Origin: Myxocyprinus asiaticus
Lineage: Eukaryota; Chordata; Actinopteri; Cypriniformes; Catostomidae
Direction: 5' to 3'
Assembly (NCBI RefSeq): GCF_019703515.2
Contig: NC_059372.1
Location: 11,579,492 to 11,643,491 of the forward strand
Length of the DNA: 64,000 nt
How positions within the stretch are numbered: position 1 is the first letter of the stretch; each line of letters opens with the position of its first letter. Of the stretch, positions 53,720 to 64,000 are shown one piece after another. Under the pieces are notes generated by a model. The model saw only the letters and a list, made by a program, of their open reading frames with translations. It searched no databases and was not told where the DNA came from. The translations under genes and the position numbers were made by a program.

Positions 53720-53790
53720 GATAGATAGATAAATAGACAGACAGACAGACAGACAGATACTTTATTGATCCCTTGTGGAGAACTGGGGTA
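53720..53790 (-). repeat. 3' tail of a LINE/SINE-type retroposon
   Basis: On the minus strand the sequence reads CTCCACAAGGGATCAATAAAGTATCT followed by CTGT/CTAT repeats. GATCAATAAAGTATCTATC followed by tetranucleotide repeats is a widespread fish retroposon 3' end. Only a few tens of bases remain, so it is a severely truncated insertion. Confidence 0.55.
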
Positions 53791-55333
53791 ACCATTAATA
53801 AAAGAAAGACTAACAATTAATTCGTTGATGTAATGCGTGGAATACTTGATTACATATGCACACCATTCTCTTGTTTAGGGTTTTATACCAAAACGTCACT
53901 TTGAAATGTTTGTGTAAACTTCCGCCGGTTTGTGAAAAGAGGAAACAGTTGTCAGTTTCTGATGGGTGAGAGGAAGCGCTGTAAAAGTTTATTGGGGTCA
54001 TAAAGTTTTATGTGCCTCCGTCTAGGGCTACTGTAAATAAGTGGCCAGAGTGTTAAAGCTCAATCATGCCTCATCACTGGAAGTATACACATGAAGGCGG
54101 GTCCTCGATGGATACACGAATAATGATCAAAATCATATTAATAGTTATACTGCACAGAACGGTTTTTTCCCCCTTAACTCTGCACGCAAAACAAAAAGTG
54201 TAAGCATTTTTAAACGACAGACCAATTTTCACTTTTGTTCCTACTGTTTTAAACAAACAAAATAATGTTCACAATCTGATCTTCTGAAGTTTCAACAAGT
54301 TTATTTACATTATAACTACATTGTTTTATTGGACATAGATGGGTTTAAAGATAGAGCTAACGAAAATGGGTGACATGTTGCCACTGTTTTGGCATGTTTA
54401 GCCATTTAACAGTGAATAACTGATTAGGGACTGGAAATGTATTCATGTGGCGTACCAGAGAAACTCGAAAAAAAAAAAAAAAAAAAAAAACAAACAAAAA
54501 AACAACCCACAACGATTGGAATAACACAAAAACTGGATTTGTATTTTAATTACAATTAGCAAATCCGGTTCACACAAAAGTACAGTAGGTCGTGTAGCAT
54601 GTTTGGATTAAGATGTGTCAATAAGCACTCATTAGTGGCTACAGCGTGGCATATATACCACTGACGAGTCTAACAAAAGTGGATGCTACCTGCCTTAAAA
54701 TTAGCCCAAAGGAACCATTTACAACAAAAGAATAAATGTTCTGATTGTACAGTATTTGAACAGACATAATCCCCAAGAGAAAATAACCATAGGCTCCAGG
54801 CTAACAGATAATATGACACACAACCATTAATATGACATTATAGTTGTTGCCCTATTAGCATTGTGTGGATATTATAGTTAATGTATTTAGGAGAGACAGT
54901 ACAATAGATAAAAAGAAAAGTCCCATCAAAATGCAAAATACAGTTGGCATATTGATGAATGTTCCAGCTTATAGACCACATTATTTGCATTTACATTTAA
55001 GTCATTTTAATTGGATGCAGGCCTGGCTTGGTATATTATGGAAAGACTATAGTTACAACCGATTTTAGCAAAGCACATTCAAACAAAGTTTCAGAACATA
55101 CATAATTCAAATAAGCACTTCCCGCACTATAGTGAGGGGACCAACCCTTTGGAGGGGACACTACCAATAAATATTGCAAATGTGGACATATTCACATAAC
55201 AGCATGGTATTGTAGACAAATGAAAGACATTATCAACTGTTGTGGAACAGAAAACTCTATTTTAATTAGTTTATTTCAGTAAAAATTAACCTTGTCTTTA
55301 TTTTCAGACTGTTGAAGCCGTACAACACATTAT

Positions 55334-56952
55334 TTATGGTCCTCCTTTCACTTTCGACTTTGAGTCCTTCTTCCACTTCATGCGACGGTTCTGGAACCAA
55401 ATTTTAATTTGGCGCTCGTTCAAGCAGAGGTTATTGGCAATCTCAATACGTCTGCGACGTGTGAGGTATCGGTTGAAATGGAACTCTTTCTCCAACTCCA
55501 GAGTCTGGTAGCGGGTGTAACTGGTTCGTGACCTTTTACCGTCAGATTCTGAAGTAGCATCAGAAAGATATTAGATTACCTTTACGGAATACTTTTATCT
55601 ACTGTCGTTATCATGCATATTAATATCAAATTAATCTTCATATTCATGCATATGAATGATGCATATGATTTGGTTGCCACCATAAAATTAAATATGGACA
55701 CTACATACAATGTGAAATCTAAAATGAAAACAGTGGGCGGATGGTATGGCGCAAATATTTATTTATTTTCTGTGAAATCACAAGTGTCGTGCAAAAAAAC
55801 AAACAAACAAAAAAAAAAAAAATTACACAAAAGTTATGAAACATAATCATAAATGTGAGAAGGCCTTCTATACATGTCCTGACCCAAATATTTTAAGAGC
55901 TAAGGAAATAAGACTCAGAAATTAGACTCAGAACTATACTTGGAGAATGAAAATGGACACTACCAGTAATAGTTTCACTACACTTTAAAAACGATGATGC
56001 AATTTAATCTTAATGCAACTAACCGGTTTATTCATTGAAACATAAATGATTACAGTAGTCTCTCTGTTTAGGGTCATTCTGGGCAAAACAACTGATATGT
56101 CGCCAACAAAGATTCACTTGAAATCCCGTTACACCTGAATGACATACAAACTCCCTTTAATTCTTACAACAAGAAATAATACGTAATTTTGCATGTTTCC
56201 CCGTTTTTGCTTTTCTTAACCAATTATATCTCCATAAATTTAACGGAAATCACCTCTTCACAGTAACAGGACAGTTTTACGAGCAATAGATGCCTTTGTC
56301 ATAAAATTTACGGCCACTAGTTTTATTATTTCCTGCGTTTGGCCTATAAAACTCAAGAGGAAAAATATGGAGCGACAAAACAGGGTAGGAAGTGGATGCA
56401 ATGACGAGGATGAGATGCGTGCAGTTTTCCTTTCTTCTAAAACATACATTAAACAACGTTACCGTGGCTTATGTGTAGTTTTGTCATCCACGGATATATC
56501 TGCGGCTGCGACTGGTTCTGACGCTGAGACTGAGTTGAATTAGTTTGTTGCTTTATCGCCGAAGTAGTCTCCATTTTGATATCGCCTGTACGGCTGTTGC
56601 CGCTGGGCTTCTCCATAACTTCCATATTCCCCTCGGCTTTTTGGCTCAACAGTCCGTGACTGAGGGGGCTGTACCCGCGAGTGCTTACGAAGCGAGAGCC
56701 CAGAGCCAAACAGGACTGTGGTCGCTGAATTGCTGCACTGATCCTTGCACGGTCGGTTGTGTTTATCGCCTCCCGTTTCAAAGAATCGGAGGGGATTTGA
56801 GAAGTGAAGGATCCGCTGAGATCAAGCCCTTCGTACGCGTAATTGGACTGGTGGAACTCAGAGAGTGATCCATAGTTGCCAAAAGTGTGCATTCTACAAG
56901 AGGAGGCGTCTTGCGTTTGCTTAGAAAGAGACATTCCAACGTATGCACTCAT
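55334..56952 (-). CDS. hoxc5a: Homeobox protein Hox-C5a
   Basis: A group-5 homeodomain transcription factor in two exons: 56952-56463 and 55548-55334, intron 914 bases, donor CACG|GTAACG, acceptor GCTACTTCAG. Phase 1 joining makes a Glu codon and a 234-residue protein. Exon 1 starts [20 protein letters not shown], a Hox5-type N-terminus, and ends with the PBX motif [13 protein letters not shown] (YPWM at 153-156). Exon 2 has no internal ATG start, so it is found only by its homeodomain (about 167-226): [20 protein letters not shown], then [19 protein letters not shown], then a short basic tail ending KVKGGP. It is 2.15 kb downstream of hoxc6a and 10 kb upstream of hoxc4a, as expected for HoxC5. 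No miR-615-like hairpin, known from the mammalian HOXC5 intron, was noticed in the intron. Confidence 0.95.
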
Positions 56953-57197
56953 TATATTTCCAAAACAAACTAACCTGAATCACAAAAAGCAATAGGACAC
57001 AGCAGAGACTGAATCAACTTATAAAGTATATACATACGTTGTTTAGGAGTTTTATTTGTTTATTGGGTTTTATTTGTATTTCTTGGGGACGTTAGGCTTG
57101 TCCTAAAAAAGGGCAGGATTTATAGGTGGAGGAAATCATTTTCTTTTTTTTCTTGATACGACGTGTAATGCCCAAATATGGGATGTTTAAATAGAAT

Positions 57198-57260
57198 CAC
57201 GTGCGACTGTTGGCCAGTCATAAATAGGCTTGATCCCCAGGAGGTTATTGATAGACAGGG
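57198..57260 (-). promoter_or_regulatory. hoxc5a upstream motif cluster
   Basis: About 245-310 bases upstream of the hoxc5a ATG lie a CACGTG E-box (57198-57203), a TCATAAATA Hox/Cdx-like site and a TTATTGATAGACAG stretch resembling a PBX/HOX half-site followed by an imperfect MEIS site. The cluster is where a proximal promoter would be expected. Motif matches are short and unverified. Confidence 0.3.
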
Positions 57261-57549
57261 AAACGTGTCCGATAACTTCTCGGTATGGAAATCATCCAAG
57301 GGCCTGGGCTTAAAAGGGCGAGACCGTTAGACAAGAGCGTCATCTGGTGTTTAATTCTGGACAAGGCGGATTCGCATTTCACCAACGCGCGCACACTCAG
57401 ACATGTGAATGATGAATAAGATCAAATGCGATCCAATGTTATGACAAATCAAATGACATGGTAATATGAATAATATGGAGTATACGACTAGCATCAGTTA
57501 CTTTTGGCAAACACGGGACTTATCTCTTGTTTTCTCAATACAATCTTGG

Positions 57550-57599
57550 GTTGTGTGTGTGTGTGTGTGTGCGTGCGCGCGTGCATGTGTGTGTGAGAG

Positions 57600-57694
<95 letters not shown>

Positions 57695-57721
57695 AGTCTG
57701 TCTGTCTGTCTGTCTGTCTGT
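57550..57721. repeat. (GT)n, (CTAT)n and (CTGT)n compound microsatellite
   Basis: A GT/GC run (57553-57595) is followed by about 12 CTAT units and then about 18 CTGT units. It lies between hoxc6a and hoxc5a. The Cys/Val and Leu/Ser-Val-Cys reading frames across it are products of the repeat. Confidence 0.95.
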
Positions 57722-59104
57722 ATTGTGTATTAACCTCTCTGTCTGTTTCTCTGTCTGTCTTTCCCTGTCATTTGACCATTCATGCCAATTATGATCATTT
57801 AAAAGCCTTTAGAACATTTGAGGACTCTCCAAATGTTGAAACCAGGGCATTTGTTTAACGGCAAAGTTAATTTAAACTGATTCAGCGTTATACCACTGGA
57901 TTTAATGCAACTTAGATGGTATTTTTTTTCCCGCCAACAAATCATTGCCGCTGTGTCATGAAGTGGTCATGTTTTATTTTGACTGAAACGTCGGAACAGA
58001 CGTTGTAATAGACAATATATTATGTATATTAACAATTATTGTGTTGCAATATTCCATCCGAATTATTGGACGTCTATGATATGGAAAATGGCGTACAATT
58101 GACGGATAAACTCAATTTTGATTAAATCGTGGATTTGATCAACTCGCCGTTGTTTAATCATCACAAAAAATGTAAATAAATAAAAAATAAATAAAAGTTC
58201 TTAATAAAAGCTTTTTCAAAACAAACACGAGTGTGATGCCACATTTTTAATCGGTTAATTTAAAATTCCAGGAGTTCTAAAAAGTGGAGTCAACATTAGG
58301 ACAATACAGACGTTTTTCTTTCAAGAATTTTATTAAATAATACACAGTTTACACAAACAATATAATTGTGTACCAACTTACAAGGTATATGTTTGAATTC
58401 ATATGGGTGTGATTCTCACTTTAAGACAATTGTATATGCATACAGCTACAAGTATCATGAAATGTAATTTTGAAATTCTCTCAAAAGTTAATGTGCCAGT
58501 ACAGCGGCATTTTGAACATCAAAAAACTGGCGAGGCAAAGGCAATATTAAGAAAACAATAATATGAAAATGTAATGCATCAAGGAGTAGGTAGTATAGTT
58601 AATCCCGTCAGTGCTTGCATCATTGTACAAATACGTCTGGACAAAAACACAGAATGTGCATACAAGTAGTTTCCTTCACTTGTGGAATGCTTAGGGAGCT
58701 GTTTGGAGGCTGAGTTAGTTGGGGAAAGGGGAAACGTAGCTTACTTACCAAATTCGAATACATTTTGGAGTAATTTTCTACTAGCCCTATAGCAATATGA
58801 TAATACTAGAGCTGTCAACCGCACAAATAGACCATCTGTACCATTTTTTTGACCACGCAGACAAACAAGAATTATTTTCTATTCAAAAAGTATTGCACAA
58901 TGGTGCATTTGCGACTCTCTTAATTTCCCCGTTTGTTTCTACGTGTGTATATTTTAGTGGCATGGTGGTAATAGTATGGAGTGGAAGTCAGAGGAGGCGG
59001 TCAAAGGAATAGCAGAGTATACAGTCCATGCATTAATATTTGCAATTTTCAGAGTTTAGGTAGTTACGTTGCAGTTAACGTTCGAGAACGAGAAAAAAGA
59101 TAGC
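57722..59104 (-). other. hoxc6a downstream region and probable 3' UTR
   Basis: No further gene is seen. A minus-strand AATAAA (plus 58329-58334) lies about 770 bases past the hoxc6a stop and is a good candidate 3' end. The rest is AT-rich intergenic DNA before the hoxc5a promoter region. Confidence 0.45.
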
Positions 59105-60415
<1,311 letters not shown>

Positions 60416-61170
60416 ACCTTCCCTATCGCCCTCTCATCAACTCACCCTCCTATCTTTTTTCCTTTCTCAATCTTACACTCTATTTTGTTGTGCTTTGGGA
60501 TCTGTTTCCTCCTGTTACATACACACGTCTCCCGTCTGGTTTCCTAACTCTCTTTAAAATGAACTTCAGAAGGATTTCAATAATATTAATTTCCAGTCTC
60601 CGGTTAAGACGCGCAAACCAAGTGTTATAGCCAACGCTTGGCTAGTGGAAGGACAATATGACAGCGTCACCTGACCACTTTCAGCCAATTGAATGCGCTG
60701 TGTATGGAGGAATATCGAGCTTGTAGCTTCTTATCCCCGTGGTTTCAGTTGATAATGTTTAAATAAACACACACGCATACATAGAGAAATGCAGAATCAC
60801 ATTCACACTGTCTTTTTTTGTGCATTCATCAATAAGCTTGTTTTGTGTGCTGAAATAAGAAAGCTGGTCTCATTGAATCACGTTAAGCCTGTCTACGTAT
60901 ATTGTGAAAGAGTTTCTGGAAGTATTTGAGGAAGTGTTGATGCATTTTACAATTAGCAAAATGTAATCTCTATCAATTACCTGAACGATCCGTTTTTACA
61001 CTTGCTGACCGCTTGTGACATAGACCAAACTGTACACATTGATACCTTGAATATAACATGATAATCCTAATCATAAGTACAGTTCTACATTCATAGCGTC
61101 ATAAATTTATCTTAAGAATGTTCGCGTTGCGCCTGTTATAACTACAATTTTAACCTCACCTAGGTGATGT

Positions 61171-61211
<41 letters not shown>

Positions 61212-61782
61212 CCAAGGACCTATTGCAGATATATGCTGCACTTTGCATGTTATCTACGCAAATTTAGTTTGCCTTCCTTTTATTTTTTTTCCTTCTTCGT
61301 ATAATCAGATAACCGAAACTAAATGTGCTGATACATATTTATTAGTTTTTTAATAGACATATTCACAGCTTTGCTATCAGTCAGAGTATTCCACTGTGGC
61401 GTAAGGACTAGACTATCTTTTTGTTATTCAGATATCTACCTAATGTTTGTTTGTATTTCCTTTCTCTAATTTCCTCGGGCTTTCATGGCGCTAAAGGGGA
61501 AACGTCTGTGCTTTTCCTTTCCACATTTGTAATGTATTGATCATTTCAGTGGTGAAAAAGAACCTGAGGAAGGAGGGGGGAAGGGGCATCATACTAAAGA
61601 ATGCGTCAAACGCGCCTTGGTGCCATAAAAGTCACAAAACCAACTGAGGACTTCCAGCTCTGAGGCAATTACCCCTTTGAATGTATGGGGGCTGTGCAGC
61701 GTGTCTCTTATCTTGTGGATAGAAAGCTTCGCATTTTGTAGCATGTATTTTTAGCATGTAACTTTTGAGAGACGACGTAGAA

Positions 61783-61785
<3 letters not shown>
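60416..61785. other. hoxc6a upstream region
   Basis: No coding exon is supported. It should contain the hoxc6a 5' UTR and promoter. A (TA)n run lies at about 61172-61209. No TATA/initiator combination was convincing enough to mark. Confidence 0.45.

Positions 61786-61840
<55 letters not shown>
61786..61840. repeat. (TA)n tract
   Basis: About 27 uninterrupted TA units, immediately left of the perfect palindrome. Confidence 0.95.
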
Positions 61841-61841
<1 letters not shown>

Positions 61842-61857
61842 TATGTTTCACAGAAGT

Positions 61858-61933
<76 letters not shown>

Positions 61934-61950
61934 ACTTCTGTGAAACATAT
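61841..61950. repeat. 110-base perfect palindrome with (TA)35 core
   Basis: Two 20-base arms (61841-61860 and 61931-61950, core ACAGAAGTG/CACTTCTGT) are exact reverse complements. The 70 bases between them are pure TA, itself self-complementary, so the whole block is a perfect palindrome centred between 61895 and 61896. It breaks at the next base on each side (C at 61840, T at 61951). The unique-sequence arms show that it is more than an expanded microsatellite. Confidence 0.9.
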
Positions 61951-62616
61951 TTGCAAAAGTCACCACATTCATATTTTTTATAAAGAATTTTTACGGATTT
62001 TTGCGACCATATTTAGAATGATGACCTAACTGTTGAACAATGCAATTACAACTAGTTCTTTATTAAATGATTGCAGCTATATTATAGCTATATGGTCCCT
62101 TTATATACTTATATTACATATTATAGATGGAATAAGTAGTGGGAAATTGTATGGTTTTAACCGAATGGTTTTGGGTATACTCCCTGACCTTAATGCAGGC
62201 CACATGACAAAAAGTGAGGCTAAAAACAGTGGTTTAGAAAGAGGTGCGCAAAACAAGAGATTGACAGAATATTAAAATTTATTTCCAGCCTGACAGTGAG
62301 AAAGGGCATTTAACAGCTATAAAACAAGCTAATCTGCTTATCGATTGATTAGGATATAAAGACATATTGTATCCATTTCAAGTTACTAAAAGCCGGGATT
62401 AATCAATATTAAGAATTTACTTAATATATTTTTGATAGGTTGTAATATGTTGGACAAAATATCTGATCCAGAACATTTTACTTTATTGGCCAGAGAGAAT
62501 ATAGCTATTAAACACGAACGTGGTAAGAGTTTTTAATAAGTTTAGGATTACTAAATATATAATTTTATTATTCCTATGTTTATCCATTGACAAAGGTTTG
62601 GATAATAATAATTCCG

Positions 62617-62658
<42 letters not shown>

Positions 62659-64000
62659 TAGGTGATTTTAACAATGTTGCTATAAAAGTATTGATGTAAA
62701 AATAAATTACAGCAGCTGAAGTATTCAATAAATATATAACAGCCTATATATGAGGACGTCGTAACAAACATGGCTATTACTATGATTCCATTTACAAATA
62801 CAAATAATATGTAATAGTCATAAAAATATTTCTTGCGGGAAAAGCATGCGCGATATTCTGTGTCATTCATAGCCAGTTTTAGACTGTGAAAATTGAACAG
62901 TTGCTAGTTCAAATATTTGAAACATACTTTACCTTTTTTTTTCACATTTATCATTATCTTTTAAGTTAAGCGAATTGTTTTGAAATCAGCGAGACAGGAT
63001 AGGCAACTGAATAATCGAAAATATTAAGTTTTGGGAAGTTACGTTAAATGCTTATCAGAAATGCATTATCAATTCTTATTGCGTGCAGTTGCTTCTATAG
63101 CAATTTATGTCCTTCGACGCCTAGTTTGGCTGAATTTAGGGATCATATCCTAAGTGTACGTTGTGTCTATACATGTCGGATTCTTTGATGTTCAACTGTA
63201 TTACTCCAACGGCTTTGAACTGAAAGCCTTTGATGGGGATATATTTAATATTGTGAACTATTTTACGGTATCAGTCCTGTGAATGAAGAAGTGAGTAGAA
63301 CATATCACACTTAGTCTGCAGTTGGTATGCTGATGTGACTGGAGAGAAAGAGCTTTAAGTGTTTTATTGCAGCCCTTAAGACAAATCACATGGTTGTGTT
63401 TTAGCGTTTGAAGAGGCAATAAATAGACATCCCGTTTGGCCTGTATTCTCTTTACCCTTGACGAAACTAGGCACACAGAAATGCGTCGAAATCTTACTTA
63501 CTTATAATGCGTAATTTACTATCTGTGATATTATCATCTGCACGAACGGAATGTTATCTTTGGCCTATTTATTTGTTACGGATTTCCACAATTACAAATT
63601 CCACCGCTGAGCAGACTACCTTAACTTGATATTCAAAGCTCAACTTTCCTAGCCTCTCATCTATGTCGATGTAAATATGCAAAAACCAAATCCATAATAG
63701 TAACGTGACAGCTGTAACAGAGATCTCATATGCAGCTAAGCACTTACAGCAACACACGAACGGCATTATGTTTTTTACTTGCATAAGATAATTCCGTGAA
63801 ATTATGTGGCCGTTTAATGACCTCCACGAATAAGTTGTTTTGAAGTGGAGCGAATTCACATTGCCTGCGGTTCTTGTAAGGAAATGTTTGGAATTGAAAG
63901 TTCGTTTGGAATTTGTTTTCATTTTCATGGCAACTCTGAATGATGTCTTCTATTATTCAAAACCAACAGCAGTGGCAGACACAAGATTGGCTTCAAAGTT
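61951..64000. other. Intergenic sequence toward the next 5' Hox gene
   Basis: No coding exon is supported. An (AAT)n tract lies at about 62618-62657. A possible PBX/HOX-MEIS motif pair is at 62291-62351. No homeobox of a hoxc8a-type gene is reached before the window ends. Confidence 0.45.
62291..62351. promoter_or_regulatory. Possible MEIS plus PBX/HOX element
   Basis: TGACAG (62291-62296), a MEIS/PREP-type site, lies 45 bases from CGATTGATTA (62342-62351), one base off the PBX-HOX form TGATTGAT followed by TA. Such pairs mediate Hox auto- and cross-regulation. It lies 1.9 kb upstream of the hoxc6a ATG. The prediction is from motifs only. Confidence 0.25.

Larger units (their letters stand above)
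46240..55333. other. hoxc4a-hoxc5a intergenic interval upstream of mir-10
   Basis: No coding exon or transposon frame is supported over about 9 kb. Microsatellites occur at 46295-46313 (GT), 47609-47671 (AGAC/AGAT) and 50227-50250 (GT), and there is an A run at about 54468-54490. A LINE/SINE tail is at 53720-53790. Minus-strand AATAAA signals at 55270-55275 and 54300-54305 could end the hoxc5a transcript. A segment near 52930-53100 with CCATAAAACCCAC and CATAAATAACG motifs has a possibly regulatory look. This interval should also hold the mir-10 promoter. Confidence 0.45.

Noticed and set aside
55549..56462. Possible miR-615 in the hoxc5a intron
   Set aside because: No sequence resembling the mammalian miR-615 arm or a stable hairpin was noticed in the intron.
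57466..57858. 130-codon frame rich in Ser-Val-Cys-Leu
   Set aside because: Translation of the CTAT/CTGT microsatellite.
61751..61983. Ile-Tyr repeat frames on both strands
   Set aside because: Translation of TA repeats in the palindromic region; similar frames at 20886-21134 and 24701-24974 rejected likewise.

Overview
This window is vertebrate genomic DNA from a teleost fish. It covers the anterior (3') half of a HoxC cluster, transcribed entirely from the minus strand. Four two-exon Hox genes can be reconstructed with matching splice phases: hoxc6a (60415-59105), hoxc5a (56952-55334), hoxc4a (45265-43954) and hoxc3a (30436-28288). A mir-10 hairpin lies between hoxc5a and hoxc4a. Retention of a group-3 HoxC gene, together with the repeat families (Tc1 elements, L1 and L2-like LINEs, foldback MITEs), suggests an otocephalan and probably cypriniform fish and the 'a' paralogue of the cluster. 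The species is an inference.

Layout. From 1 to about 26 kb there is no host gene. It is a transposon graveyard: foldback MITEs; a 6.9-kb Ty3/Gypsy LTR retrotransposon (2565-9456) inserted in one MITE; a Tc1 element (10325 to about 13021) carrying two further insertions; a nearly full-length but broken L1-type LINE on the plus strand (13067-17296); an L2/CR1-like LINE on the minus strand (17297-20850) carrying a probable LTR-like insert; a second, 5'-truncated L1 on the minus strand (20855-23962); and two more Tc1 fragments (23974-24838, 24886-25801). A long (GA)n tract at 26795-26896 is the last conspicuous repeat before the Hox genes.

From 27 to 64 kb the picture reverses: Hox exons separated by AT-rich single-copy DNA with microsatellites but no recognisable transposon coding sequence. 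hoxc3a and hoxc4a are 13.5 kb apart, hoxc4a and hoxc5a 10 kb (with mir-10), hoxc5a and hoxc6a 2.2 kb. The window ends in the interval upstream of hoxc6a, before any hoxc8a exon. No hoxc1a homeobox is seen below hoxc3a.

How the genes work together. The Hox proteins are nuclear homeodomain transcription factors that pattern the anterior-posterior axis collinearly. hoxc4a, hoxc5a and hoxc6a keep the YPWM motif for PBX contact; hoxc3a has only a degenerate remnant and a drifting homeodomain. The miR-10 product can target anterior Hox mRNAs, and a seed match lies in the presumed hoxc4a 3' UTR.
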